DNA of 64,000 nucleotides from contig NZ_JMGA01000001.1 of assembly GCF_000765145.1 (NCBI RefSeq), positions 40,973 through 104,972 on the forward strand, given 5' to 3'. The position numbers and the translations under genes were made by a program. Origin of the DNA: Desulfosporosinus sp. HMP52. Its GTDB lineage: Bacteria > Bacillota > Desulfitobacteriia > Desulfitobacteriales > Desulfitobacteriaceae. Below are positions 53,170 through 62,704 of the stretch, one piece after another. The first letter of the stretch is position 1. Each line of letters starts with the position of its first letter. Under the pieces are notes generated by a model. That model ran no database searches, was not told the origin of the DNA, and saw only the letters and a list, made by a program, of their open reading frames with translations.

Positions 53170-53628
53170 TAATAACACTCTCCCTTGATGCAGTTGTCTC
53201 AAATTATCAAATCATACTTTTTAATTAATAATTTAATTACCATTTACTTTAATCTCACTAGGAATTGTATATCTAAATTGTGATCAAATTTTCCAGTATC
53301 GTCATTATACGTTACTAGCTATGTCGAAATCACGAGTAATTATGAGATAAGAAAATGGTTGAAGTTCTGGAAGGGCCTGTAAATTAAAGGTTTTATCGAA
53401 TTCTAAGAACATTTTTTATCGCAAATTTTTCTTTTTAGAAAAGAATTGTGATAAATGACAAGAAAAATGAGTCATTAAGCAATTTCTAAGAAACAGTAGG
53501 ACGCTAAGGACTTCTATGAACAACAACGCAAAATCGGTCTCTTCCACCTGTACAGTGGAAAGAGACCGATTTCTAAAAGAAACAACCTAACATATTTAAA
53601 AACCAAGAGCTCCAATTTATTAGTAAGC
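53170..53628. other. Intergenic region upstream of the MASE3 kinase
   Basis: 459 bases. An imperfect 17-18-bp inverted repeat (TTTATCGCAA.. with TTGTGATAAA, 53413-53455) and the xylB terminator (53531-53572) are present. TATAAT-like sequence occurs near 53306-53311 on the minus strand without a convincing -35. No ORF with a ribosome binding site was seen. Confidence 0.35.
53531..53572 (-). terminator. Terminator of the polyol operon
   Basis: AAATCGGTCTCTTCCAC (53531-53547) pairs with its complement at 53555-53572 with a one-base bulge; a short T4 follows on the minus strand. Confidence 0.7.
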
Positions 53629-55158
53629 CTATTTTGGTAGTCTGGCTAATTGCTTAAACGAGTCCTGCAAATCAAGGTACAACTTTTTGTAAAGCTGATA
53701 ATACTCTCCATATACCTGACCTGCAGCAACATTGGGTGGCTGGACACTATTCTTGATAACCAGGTTGTCACAAGCGTCTTCGACAGAATCATAAATTCCT
53801 GCTCCAACACCTGCTAGGATGGCTACACCAAAGGCTGGTCCTTCATCCGCTTTAATTGTGCTGACAGGACAACCGTACAGGTCTGCAAGCATTTGTCTCC
53901 AAAGGGGACTTCGTCCTCCACCACCACAGGCAATCATGTCTGAAACATTAACCTGCATTTCTTTGAAGACATCAACACATTCCAGCTGGGAATAGGCAAC
54001 CCCCTCCATAACAGCACGAATCATGTGGGCACGGTTATGGGAGGCAGACAATCCGAAAAACACACCTCTGGAATAGGGATCCGGATGAGGAGATCGCTCT
54101 CCCATTAGGTAGGGCAGGTAAATAAGTCCGCCTGCTCCCGGCTTAACTTGTTCCGCCAGAGTATTCATGATGATATAGGGGTCAACTCCCAGTTTTTCTG
54201 CCTCCATCATTTCTGGAGCGCAACAGGTGTCCCTTAACCATTTCAGTGATAAGCCCGCACCTAAAGTACAGCTCATGACCGTCCATTTCCCTGGTACCGC
54301 ACTGCAAAAGGTATGCACTCTGCCCTTAATATCAATCGAAACGTCATCTGAAATTGCGTAAACCACACCGGAAGTTCCAATAGTTGTAAAGGCACTCCCC
54401 GCCCTAACAACTCCTGTACCAACTGCAGCTGCAGAATTGTCAGCGGCACCGCCCACAACGATTGTTCCCTCACGAAGTCCTGTCAGCTCAGCGGCCTTTC
54501 CGTGTACTTTACCGGTAACCTCCGGCGACTCGTAGATCTTACCCAGCAAAGACTTGTCAATGTTAAATTTCGATAATATTTCATCAGACCAACAGCGTTT
54601 AGGGATATCCATCAGCTGCATCCCTGACGCATCTGACATTTCAGTCGCAAATTCACCCGTAAGCATATAACGGATATAATCTTTAGGAAGCAAAATATGA
54701 GCACATTTCTCATATATTTCAGGTTCGTTATTTTGAACCCAGAGAATTTTCGAAGCCGTAAAACCTGTTAGAGCAGGATTGGCCGTGATTTCGATGAGTC
54801 TTCGTTCCCCGACTAATTTATTCATCTGTTGGCATTCGTTATCGGTTCTTTGATCACACCAAATGATTGATTTTCTTAAGACAATTCCGTTTTTATCCAG
54901 CATGACAAGCCCATGCATCTGTCCGGAAAGACCTATTCCGGCAATTCCAGAGGCATCAATTCCACTTGTGGTGATAACATATTTAATACCTGCGCAGGTG
55001 GCACTCCACCAATCAGAAGGGTCTTGCTCTGCCCAACCATTTGCTGGCTGATATAATGGGTATTCAATCGTTTTTGAACAGATTGCGTTCCCGGCAAGAT
55101 CAAACAACACAGTTTTTGTACCCGAAGTTCCTAAATCAACGCCAAGTAAAAATTGCAC
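53629..55158 (-). CDS. xylB: Xylulokinase
   Basis: 509 aa from the GTG at 55158 (AGGAGGGG 6 bases upstream). FGGY-family kinase: LGVDLGTSGTKTVLFD (phosphate 1), GQMHGLV, WCDQRTD, GGAADNSAAAVGTG (adenosine site) and LPYLMGERSPHPDP. It phosphorylates D-xylulose made by the preceding dehydrogenase. Last gene of the polyol operon, 46 bases after the dehydrogenase. Confidence 0.92.
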   Translation of the reverse strand: MQFLLGVDLGTSGTKTVLFDLAGNAICSKTIEYPLYQPANGWAEQDPSDWWSATCAGIKYVITTSGIDASGIAGIGLSGQMHGLVMLDKNGIVLRKSIIWCDQRTDNECQQMNKLVGERRLIEITANPALTGFTASKILWVQNNEPEIYEKCAHILLPKDYIRYMLTGEFATEMSDASGMQLMDIPKRCWSDEILSKFNIDKSLLGKIYESPEVTGKVHGKAAELTGLREGTIVVGGAADNSAAAVGTGVVRAGSAFTTIGTSGVVYAISDDVSIDIKGRVHTFCSAVPGKWTVMSCTLGAGLSLKWLRDTCCAPEMMEAEKLGVDPYIIMNTLAEQVKPGAGGLIYLPYLMGERSPHPDPYSRGVFFGLSASHNRAHMIRAVMEGVAYSQLECVDVFKEMQVNVSDMIACGGGGRSPLWRQMLADLYGCPVSTIKADEGPAFGVAILAGVGAGIYDSVEDACDNLVIKNSVQPPNVAAGQVYGEYYQLYKKLYLDLQDSFKQLARLPK

Positions 55159-55204
55159 AGCGCACCCCTCCTGTTTCACAATTCTATCATAATTGGTGAA
55201 ACTA

Positions 55205-56245
55205 TCAGCTGATTTTTATCACAGCTTTAACTACATCTTGTTTATGGTTAATTACAAAGTCGAAAGCCTTGGCAACATCCTCAAAATCAAACTCATGGGT
55301 AATGATTCCTGAAATATCAATAATGCCTTGGGCTATTGCATTGATGGCTTGAGGATAGATATTTCTATAACGGAAAACGGATTTGATTTCTGCTTCTTTA
55401 GCTAATACTTTAGCAATGTTATATTCAATAATATCCTGAGGAGCCATACCGACAAGCACTATTCGCCCGCCATTTTTAATAAGATAGGGGGTTTGAGCAA
55501 TAGTTTGGGCAGAACCTGCCGTTTCAATGACAATATCGACCCCTTTTTTGTTGGTCAGTTTTTCGATTTCTGCTAACACATCAACTTCTGTGGCATTTAA
55601 AACTGTGGTTGCACCCAATTTTTTAGCATATTCAAGCCTTTTGGGAATAACATCGACAACAGTAATATCCGTTGCGCCAAAGGCCTTACACGCCAGCAGC
55701 GTAACCAGACCAATGGTACCTGAACCGAGAATCACTACTGAATCTCCCAACTTGACATCGCCCTGCTTTGCAGCATGCATACCAACAGCTAAGGGCTCAA
55801 CTAGTGCGCCTTCTTTGGTTGAGATTGATTCCGGCAGCTTAAAAGCCATATTTTCCGGGAAGGCAATATAATTCATAAAACAGCCATGATAGGGTGGAGT
55901 CGCTAAGAATTCTACATCCGGACAAAGATTGTATCTGCCGGATTTGCAAAATTCGCATTGACCACAAGTTATCCCTGGCTCTAAGGCTACTCTGTCTCCA
56001 ACCTTAAGATTTTCCACGCCTGGTCCAACGGCCTCTACAGTACCGGCACATTCATGCCCCAAGATAAAATCACCATTGACCACAAAGTCCCCTATTTTAC
56101 CATGTTCTAAATAGTGGACGTCAGACCCGCAAATTCCCACATATTCAAGTTTGACAAGAACCTGTTTTTCTTTTGGTACCGGAACTTCAATTTCTCGAAT
56201 TTCCATTTTATTAAGACCTGTCATATAAGCAGCTCTATTTTTCAT
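55205..56245 (-). CDS. Zinc-dependent polyol dehydrogenase (xylitol/sorbitol dehydrogenase type)
   Basis: 346 aa medium-chain dehydrogenase. Catalytic zinc ligands in GICGSDVHY and GHECAGTVE, structural zinc cysteines in CGQCEFCKSGRYNLC, and nucleotide loop VILGSGTIGLVT. Together with xylulokinase downstream it should oxidise a pentitol or hexitol (xylitol, arabitol or sorbitol) to a ketose. The hairpin at 56329-56359 separates it from the receptor gene. Confidence 0.92.
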   Translation of the reverse strand: MKNRAAYMTGLNKMEIREIEVPVPKEKQVLVKLEYVGICGSDVHYLEHGKIGDFVVNGDFILGHECAGTVEAVGPGVENLKVGDRVALEPGITCGQCEFCKSGRYNLCPDVEFLATPPYHGCFMNYIAFPENMAFKLPESISTKEGALVEPLAVGMHAAKQGDVKLGDSVVILGSGTIGLVTLLACKAFGATDITVVDVIPKRLEYAKKLGATTVLNATEVDVLAEIEKLTNKKGVDIVIETAGSAQTIAQTPYLIKNGGRIVLVGMAPQDIIEYNIAKVLAKEAEIKSVFRYRNIYPQAINAIAQGIIDISGIITHEFDFEDVAKAFDFVINHKQDVVKAVIKIS

Positions 56246-56328
56246 TGAGAACCCCTCCTTGAGTGATGAAAGTTAGTTAAAAATGGTGCAAGCACATATG
56301 AACGCTATCCATGTAATATTTAGCCAAC

Positions 56329-56359
56329 AGGACATTCATCCCTGAGGAAGAATGTCCTG
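56329..56359 (-). repeat. Hairpin between receptor and dehydrogenase genes
   Basis: CAGGACATTC and GAATGTCCTG form a 10-bp stem. No T-tract follows on the minus strand, so it may stabilise the upstream receptor mRNA or weakly attenuate rather than terminate. Confidence 0.5.
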
Positions 56360-56393
56360 CGTACTCCAGAGAGCTGAGCAAAGCTGAGTTTAA

Positions 56394-57386
56394 TTATTTA
56401 ATTGTTCCGGATTTTTTTAGAATTTCAATATACTGATCTACATTATCTTTGTTTACTAGTGGGTTACCGATGTCTGTGTTAATTTCTTTTTCTGCTCCGG
56501 TTAAAAGCTTGTTACTGGCATCGAGCATTTTTTCTGCGAGTTCATTGGCATTTTGCAGACAAGTGGAAGTCATTCTTCCTTCTTTGATCAGGAATAAAGC
56601 TTCTGCAGTTCCATCAACACCATAGGCCAGCATATTTGTATATTTAGCATTGCCTTTTACAACTTCAAGTGCTCCAGCAGCCATGTTATCATTCATGGCA
56701 ATAACAGCATCGATTTTATCGTTAGCTTGAACCCAGTCTTCCATATACTTCATAGCTTCGTCTTTGTTCCAGTTAGCAATTTGTTCACCGACGATTTTAA
56801 CATCAGGACGCTTGTCAAAGAACTCTTTCTGCCAGCTGGCACGACGCTCATCGGCATGGAAATTACCAGAAGGTCCTTTTAGGACAACGACTTTTGCATT
56901 CTGGGGAATTTGGGTAAGAGCTGCACGGGCATTAACTGCTGCTTGCTCATAGGGTTGAGCATCAACTGATGATGCACCAGGAATACCGGAAATCCGTGCG
57001 TTAGTTGTGATAGCAAAGATACCTGATTGAACAACTTTTTCAACATAGGGTCTTTGTGATTCTCCACTGTTTGGTTGGACGATAATCAGATCAAATTTGT
57101 TGGTGATTGCATTCTCGATCATAGAGTTCTCTTTATCATCGTTTGCTTGACCATCAAAAACCTCAAGCTTTATGTTAGGATATTTGGTGGCTTCCTCTTT
57201 GACTGAATTAGCAAGCCAAGCAGCAAAAGAATCGGATTGAGCACGTGCAATATATGCAACTTTGTATGTTTTCTCGCCACTCGCAGAGTCATTGGGAGCA
57301 GGTGCGGCAGGCTTACCGGATGAACAACCAGCTAATAAGGTACCCACTAATAACAACGAAACTAAGCTTAACAGTTTTTTCTTCAT
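56394..57386 (-). CDS. Sugar ABC transporter substrate-binding lipoprotein (RbsB type)
   Basis: 330 aa. Lipoprotein signal with lipobox LLAGC (Cys21). Periplasmic-binding type I fold: KVAYIARAQSDSFAAWLANSVKEEA, FDLIIVQPNSGES, AVIAMNDNMAAGALEVVKG. The ligand is probably the polyol or pentose handled by the operon's enzymes. Unusually for this family it follows the permease gene rather than preceding the ATPase. Confidence 0.92.
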   Translation of the reverse strand: MKKKLLSLVSLLLVGTLLAGCSSGKPAAPAPNDSASGEKTYKVAYIARAQSDSFAAWLANSVKEEATKYPNIKLEVFDGQANDDKENSMIENAITNKFDLIIVQPNSGESQRPYVEKVVQSGIFAITTNARISGIPGASSVDAQPYEQAAVNARAALTQIPQNAKVVVLKGPSGNFHADERRASWQKEFFDKRPDVKIVGEQIANWNKDEAMKYMEDWVQANDKIDAVIAMNDNMAAGALEVVKGNAKYTNMLAYGVDGTAEALFLIKEGRMTSTCLQNANELAEKMLDASNKLLTGAEKEINTDIGNPLVNKDNVDQYIEILKKSGTIK

Positions 57387-57508
57387 CTTTTCTCCATCCT
57401 TCTCATCTTTATGTTATATCTTTGAACAGTAAGGCTATTTAATCCTTCTTTAACCTAGTTTCGTTAAAGAGATGATATTTTGATCATTAAATACCCTAAC
57501 TGATGTTT

Positions 57509-58501
57509 CTACTTTTTAGCCGCCCCTTGATCCTCGACTTTTCCTAACATGCTGTTTGCTCGGCGATTCCTTGAGCGGATATCATAGATTACTGCAAGAG
57601 CGATAATTGTACCACGAACAATTTGCTGCATATAGGAGTCCACATTATTCAAGTTCATAATGTTGTCTAGAAAGCCAACAATAAACGCACCGGCAAGTGT
57701 TCCTCCAACGGTACCAATACCGCCGGAAAAGCTTGTTCCTCCAATAATAGCCGCTGTTAGTGCCGTAAATTCATAATTGATTGCACCATTAGGAAGACCT
57801 GCGTTAACACGGGACATAAAAAGAACACCGGCAATACCTACAAAGATACCATTAATGATAAAAACTTTGTATTTTACTCTGTGGACATTAATCCCTGAGG
57901 CAATTGCTGCTTCTTCATTCCCGCCGACAGCATAAAGAGAACGTCCAAAGGGGGTATGATTCAGTAAATACCAGGTCAAAATTGCAATCGCTACCAGAAA
58001 AATGATTGGAATGGGAATAACTCCAATTGATCCCTGACCTAACTCCACAAAATTCCCCAGCTGGAGGATATTCTGTCCTTCTGTGTAGAGAAGTGCAGCA
58101 CCACGCGCCACAGTAAGCATTGCCAAGGTAGCTATAAATGGAGGTGCTTTAAAAGTACTAATCATGAGAGCATTGATGACATTACAGATAATCCCAGTGA
58201 AAATACCCACCGCAACTGCTAACAACAATGAACCGGTTGCTTTATAAGTCGATACTGCAAATACTCCGGCAAGTGCCAAGACAGAACCTGATGACAAGTC
58301 CAGCATCCCACTTATGATAAGCATCGTCGCACCTAGGGCCAGAATAGTGGTTACAGACAATTGTCTGGAAATGTTTGTCAAGTTGTTAACTGACAAAAAG
58401 TTAGGATTTGCCAGCGAACATACAATAAACAAGCCTACTAAAATCAAATAAATACTGTATTTCTTTTTAACTGTGGTCCAAAAATTATTATCTAGTTTCA
58501 T
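57509..58501 (-). CDS. Sugar ABC transporter permease (RbsC type)
   Basis: 330 aa with about nine to ten membrane helices. Signatures GMLDLSSGSVLALAGVFA and GGNEEAAIASGINVHRVKYKVFIINGIFVGIAGVL are characteristic of ribose/xylose-type permeases. One base separates it from the ATPase gene. Confidence 0.93.
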   Translation of the reverse strand: MKLDNNFWTTVKKKYSIYLILVGLFIVCSLANPNFLSVNNLTNISRQLSVTTILALGATMLIISGMLDLSSGSVLALAGVFAVSTYKATGSLLLAVAVGIFTGIICNVINALMISTFKAPPFIATLAMLTVARGAALLYTEGQNILQLGNFVELGQGSIGVIPIPIIFLVAIAILTWYLLNHTPFGRSLYAVGGNEEAAIASGINVHRVKYKVFIINGIFVGIAGVLFMSRVNAGLPNGAINYEFTALTAAIIGGTSFSGGIGTVGGTLAGAFIVGFLDNIMNLNNVDSYMQQIVRGTIIALAVIYDIRSRNRRANSMLGKVEDQGAAKK

Positions 58502-58502
58502 T

Positions 58503-60014
58503 TTAGTTCACCCCCCCTGCTGTTAGAGTCCCAGTTGCATATCTCATAATGAGTTCTTGTGAAAAATCCTCTCGATTTATCTCCCCGGTAATGGTCCCTT
58601 TAGCCATGACATAAATCCTATCACACATCCCAATGACCTCGGGGAGTTCAGAAGAAACGATGATTACAACTTTACCCTCTTTAGCCAAATCAGTCATAAG
58701 CTTATATATTTCATATTTAGCTCCAACATCAATCCCGCGAGTTGGCTCATCCAAGATTAGAATATCCGGATTTCTCAACATCCATTTAGCGAGAACCACT
58801 TTTTGTTGATTACCTCCACTCAAGGTTGCAATCGGGGTATCAATAGTTGGTGTTTTAATTTTCATTTTGTTAAGGATTTCCGAGACCAATTTTCTCTCAA
58901 CTTTCTTGTGGTTTCGGCAGGAATAGAAAACAGATTTCAAGTTAGAGAGAGTCGTGTTTTCCTTAACGGAGCGCATAGGGATAATACCGTATCTTCGCCT
59001 GTCCTCTGAAAGCATAACCATTCCATGCTGAATGCTCTGCTGAACATTGGTAATCTTAACTTCCTGACCTTTAATCTTTACCACACCCGAGGTTTTAGGT
59101 TCCAGACCAAATAATGAACGCATAACTTCAGTTCGTCCTGAACCCATTAATCCAGCAAATCCTAAAATCTCACCTTTTTTGACGTGGAAATTAACATTAT
59201 GAAACAGACTTGGATAATTGAAGTTTTCAACTTGAAGCATATCTTCCCCAATCGGAACTTGTTCCTTAGGAAATGTAGTGGTCAACTTTCGTCCCACCAT
59301 TAAGGCGATTACTGTTTCGATATCTAGCTCTTCCTTAGGATGACTTTCTACAACTGTTCCATCTCTTAATACCGTTATATCATCGGCGATCTGGAAAACC
59401 TCATCTAACTTATGTGAGATATAGATAATACTTACTCCTCGTGCCTTAAGTTCTCTTATCTTTACGAATAGTTTCTCTACTTCTTTAAGGGTAATTGCTG
59501 AAGTCGGCTCGTCCATAATGATGATATCAGACTTGTAGGAAATGGCTTTAATAATTTCCAGCATCTGAATATCTGAGATAGTTAGATCCTTGAGTGGAGT
59601 CGTTGGTGAATATGGAAGGTTTTCCGCCACTAAGAGCTCTTGTGTGCGTTGTCTTACCTCTTTCCAATTAACATTACCGAACTTTTTCACGGGGAGATTT
59701 CCAAGAAAGAGATTTTCTTCTACGGTCATCTCCGGAACATAACTCATCTCTTGAAAGATCATGGAGATCCCAAGAGTTCTGGCCTGGATTGGATTATTGA
59801 TTTTTACAGGTTTTTCGTCTATATAGATCTGACCGCTATCTGGTTGATAAATTCCATTAATAATTTTCATTAAGGTAGATTTTCCTGCCCCATTCTCTCC
59901 ACACAGAACATGAACCGAACCTTTTTTCACAGCAAAATCAATTTTATCTAGGGCTTTAACACCCGGAAAAGATTTTTCGATTTGTGACACCCGCAGCTTA
60001 ATATTATCTTTCAT
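58503..60014 (-). CDS. Sugar ABC transporter ATP-binding protein (RbsA/XylG type)
   Basis: 503 aa, two ABC domains: Walker A GENGAGKST and Walker B IIIMDEPTSAI in the first; GLMGSGRTE, signature LSGGNQQKVVLAKWM and LILDEPTRGIDVG in the second. First structural gene of the polyol operon, about 170 bases after the main promoter. Confidence 0.94.
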   Translation of the reverse strand: MKDNIKLRVSQIEKSFPGVKALDKIDFAVKKGSVHVLCGENGAGKSTLMKIINGIYQPDSGQIYIDEKPVKINNPIQARTLGISMIFQEMSYVPEMTVEENLFLGNLPVKKFGNVNWKEVRQRTQELLVAENLPYSPTTPLKDLTISDIQMLEIIKAISYKSDIIIMDEPTSAITLKEVEKLFVKIRELKARGVSIIYISHKLDEVFQIADDITVLRDGTVVESHPKEELDIETVIALMVGRKLTTTFPKEQVPIGEDMLQVENFNYPSLFHNVNFHVKKGEILGFAGLMGSGRTEVMRSLFGLEPKTSGVVKIKGQEVKITNVQQSIQHGMVMLSEDRRRYGIIPMRSVKENTTLSNLKSVFYSCRNHKKVERKLVSEILNKMKIKTPTIDTPIATLSGGNQQKVVLAKWMLRNPDILILDEPTRGIDVGAKYEIYKLMTDLAKEGKVVIIVSSELPEVIGMCDRIYVMAKGTITGEINREDFSQELIMRYATGTLTAGGVN

Positions 60015-60379
60015 TTTCTTCCCCCATGAGATTATTTGTATAATCCTTTCTCATGCTGCTTTCAGTAATTGGTATAGAATCTTTTCTCTTAAGATCCCAC
60101 ATATTTATTGACTTAAACCCGTTTACTGTAAAAAATAACTTGTTTCCCGCGATTTATATAAGACTTTTGTAAATATGTTTTAATAAGTTCCAATAAAATT
60201 ATATCTCTTTTTGTGACTAAGTCAACCTGCTTTTAACTTGTAAAGTTATACATTTCAGATTAATTTTTCTTTACAACCCTCTATGACATTTCCGGAAAGA
60301 ACAGCCTAAGAAAATATCAGTTTAGTATGATTAACAAGGTTTCCCTATCTAGAACCTCAATAATAAATAAATTACTGAC
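60015..60379. other. Regulatory region of the polyol operon
   Basis: 365 bases between the ROK regulator stop and the ABC ATPase start, AT-rich. It holds the promoter at 60198-60225 and a long leader with no ORF. No clear ROK/XylR operator dyad or cre site could be identified by eye. Confidence 0.4.
60198..60225 (-). promoter_or_regulatory. Promoter of the polyol ABC/dehydrogenase/xylulokinase operon
   Basis: TTGACT (60220-60225), 16-base spacer, TATAAT (60198-60203) on the minus strand. Confidence 0.7.
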
Positions 60380-61501
60380 TTAAATATTATTGATAAAGCT
60401 TTCCACGTGCTGTAAAGCTGCTCCGACGGCTGTGGCTTCTAACTTGTATTTGCAGACATGCAAATACTTTCCGTCGACTTCAAATGAATTTCTTTTTGAG
60501 ACTAATTCTCTCAATTCCTCAATGTATTCGTCCATATAGGCTCCAGCATATCCGCCTATAATTACATTACAGTCATAAAGCATTCTTAAGTTATTAATAA
60601 CCACAACTAAGTGTGAAAGATATTCATCCCAAAGAGCTTTTTGAGGTTCATTCTTTAATCTTAAGAGTCTAAAAAACTCAGCAATACTTCCGTTAGTACT
60701 GTCAGATAGTATTTTAGCTGAGCAATATACATCAACACAACCCTTTTGACCACAGTAACAAGTGCGCCCATCTTGAACTATTGTCATATGCCCAAACTCG
60801 CCACTACGTTGATTTTGTCCTGAAAAAGTATTCTTTCCTATTATAATAGATCCACCAACACTATTATTAAGGGAGAGATAAACCACATTTTGAATATCGT
60901 CTTCATTCCATAGTTCTGCAACGCCTGCCGCATTAGCATCGTTACTCAAAATGCAGGGATAAGGAATAAACTCACTAAATTCCTTTACACTTCCCCCTTG
61001 GAAATCGATAACAGTTGCGTAATTAACGGTTTGTTTATCAGCAGATAATATGGCGGGTAAAGCTATACCTACACCCAGAATTTTCGAACTTTCGATTGTG
61101 CTCTCATTAATAAATTCTTTTACTAAGTTACCAACTCCCTGAAAATATTCTTTGGAGTTGACAAATGGATACTGCTTACGGACATTTTTAAGTAACTTTC
61201 CACCTAAATCGATTAATACAATTCCAACATGATTTCGGGTAATATCTAAGCCAACAGCATATTTTTGCCTATTAAAGGTTATCGCCTTTGCCTTTCTGCC
61301 ACCTGTCGATTCAAATAAACCAGTCTCAATAATTAAGTCTCTTTCTTGTAATTCTTTGATATTTTGAGTAACCGTAGGTAAACTCATATTTAAGGACTGG
61401 GCTATTTCTTGAATCGAGATTGGATCTCGCTTATATAAAAATTTATAGATAGCATTGCGATTAATCTTTCTCACTTCCATGCTATTAACTCTATTAATCA
61501 T
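60380..61501 (-). CDS. ROK-family transcriptional repressor (XylR-like)
   Basis: 373 aa from the ATG at 61501 (GGGGAT upstream). N-terminal winged helix (PISIQEIAQSLNMSLPTVTQNIKELQERDLI) fused to a ROK sugar-kinase-like domain (VGLDITRNHVGIVLID, CILSNDANAAGVAELW) with the zinc motif TCYCGQKGCVDVYCS. Kinase-like ATP loop residues are partly kept, as in other ROK repressors. It should control the adjacent polyol operon in response to the sugar or its phosphate. Confidence 0.9.
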   Translation of the reverse strand: MINRVNSMEVRKINRNAIYKFLYKRDPISIQEIAQSLNMSLPTVTQNIKELQERDLIIETGLFESTGGRKAKAITFNRQKYAVGLDITRNHVGIVLIDLGGKLLKNVRKQYPFVNSKEYFQGVGNLVKEFINESTIESSKILGVGIALPAILSADKQTVNYATVIDFQGGSVKEFSEFIPYPCILSNDANAAGVAELWNEDDIQNVVYLSLNNSVGGSIIIGKNTFSGQNQRSGEFGHMTIVQDGRTCYCGQKGCVDVYCSAKILSDSTNGSIAEFFRLLRLKNEPQKALWDEYLSHLVVVINNLRMLYDCNVIIGGYAGAYMDEYIEELRELVSKRNSFEVDGKYLHVCKYKLEATAVGAALQHVESFINNI

Positions 61502-61695
61502 CTTATCCCCGACTTTCATAAATGTCTTTTATTAATGTGTTTATATTATTACATTTGAACAGATTTTTCAATTGAAATGACTAATGTTAATGCAATGAGT
61601 CTTTAGACCTATTCATGATAGGATGTTTGGGTCATTACGGGCAGACAAATTTTAATATATTCTTAATGCTAGATTGATAATGAGGAGAATTAACG

Positions 61696-61965
61696 ATGGG
61701 ATCTTTAACCCTTGATTACTTGAGCTGTACCTTTGAACGCGCAAAAGAACTTGATTACCAATATGTTGGAGTCCAAATCGAAATAGATGGCTTTGTCAAG
61801 CCTGAGATAATTATAAACCAAGTGGATAACTTTGAAAGTCTTCTTGCATACTACAAAAAGACTTTTAAAAGAAACCTAACCCATAAGTATATTAAAGGAA
61901 AGAGAATATCCGCTGTTACTTTTGGCAATTCGTTTAGTGATATAGAAAGGTATTTAATAGGCTAA
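61696..61965 (+). CDS. Small hypothetical protein (89 aa)
   Basis: GAGGAGAA lies 6-8 bases before the ATG. Soluble: TLDYLSCTFERAKELDYQYVGVQIEIDGFVKPEIII, then a basic middle (KKTFKRNLTHKYIKGKR). One Cys. No family recognised. It is probably co-transcribed with the 31-aa membrane peptide ending at the terminator at 62094-62120. Confidence 0.65.
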   Translation: MGSLTLDYLSCTFERAKELDYQYVGVQIEIDGFVKPEIIINQVDNFESLLAYYKKTFKRNLTHKYIKGKRISAVTFGNSFSDIERYLIG

Positions 61966-62011
61966 ATTTAATGCAAAGCAAGGAATTATAGAAGTTGGTT
62001 GGTGTTATATT

Positions 62012-62107
62012 ATGAAGTATTTTATTTTGTACATTATCTGCTTAATATTAATTCTGATCTTCAATTATGGGGCACATCTTAAGGAAAAAGGGGGACGCTT
62101 TGATTAA
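62012..62107 (+). CDS. 31-aa membrane peptide
   Basis: ATG at 62012, stop TAA inside the following terminator hairpin. Sequence pattern: one hydrophobic helix (YFILYIICLILILIF) and a basic/glycine tail ending GGRFD. The ribosome binding site (GGTTGGTG) is weak and spaced about 8 bases. Tight packing against the terminator supports it, but the evidence is limited. Confidence 0.4.
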   Translation: MKYFILYIICLILILIFNYGAHLKEKGGRFD

Positions 62108-62120
62108 GGCGTCTTTTTTT
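62094..62120 (+). terminator. Terminator after the 61696-62107 unit
   Basis: GACGC (62094-62098) pairs with GCGTC (62109-62113), followed by T7G. Confidence 0.8.
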
Positions 62121-62223
62121 GTTACTTGATACTCTCTAGCTATTGCTTTGATCCGGAAATGATGTTAACCCCTTAAAATGTTTGAGTGAATACCTGCTCT
62201 GATTCTTCTAATCTTAGAGAAAA

Positions 62224-62253
62224 TAAAAAGCCAGCTCGTCAAAATGAACTGGC
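62224..62253 (-). terminator. Terminator of the 47-aa membrane protein gene
   Basis: GCCAGTTC..GAGCTGGC on the minus strand with one mismatch, followed by TTTTTATTTT. Confidence 0.75.
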
Positions 62254-62333
62254 AAATATTAATCTCCATACCAAATTGCCATTAACTACAAAACGAATAT
62301 ACCACATCAAACCATTTACTATCAATCGGTTAA

Positions 62334-62477
62334 TTAATAAATTAATTTAGCAACTACAAAAACTAATACAATAATCCCTGCACTTACAGTTCCTAAGATA
62401 TTAAAAATCCGTTCTCTGTTTTCTCTCTCTTTGAATTCAAGCAACTTCTCTTTACTAAATTGTGTGTTTAATGACAT
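62334..62477 (-). CDS. Small membrane protein (47 aa)
   Basis: ATG at 62477 preceded by AGGAGGGGAGAGGT, stop TAA at 62334, own terminator about 80 bases later. A charged, helical N-terminus (KEKLLEFKERENRERIF) is followed by one C-terminal membrane helix (AGIIVLVFVVAKLIY). No family recognised; tail-anchored topology. Confidence 0.65.
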   Translation of the reverse strand: MSLNTQFSKEKLLEFKERENRERIFNILGTVSAGIIVLVFVVAKLIY

Positions 62478-62644
62478 ACCTCTCCCCTCCTATTAAAGCT
62501 TAATCATTCACTTAGGCAAAACACTTTACCTTCCTTTTATTTCCTTCATTATAATAAAATATTCCCTATATTGTACTGTGTTTTAAATTGTCTATTAATT
62601 ATTCTATGTATTTTAGATACCGGACAAAAGAAGAAATTTGATCT

Positions 62645-62690
62645 AAAAATGCATTGGCGAGATTTAAATCCCTCTCGCCAATGCATTTTT
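62645..62690 (-). terminator. Terminator of the CotF-like gene cluster
   Basis: An 18-bp perfect stem (62645-62662 with 62673-62690; AAAAATGCATTGGCGAGA) with T5 on either strand. Confidence 0.9.
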
Positions 62691-62704
62691 AGTCAAATAT
62701 AGTC

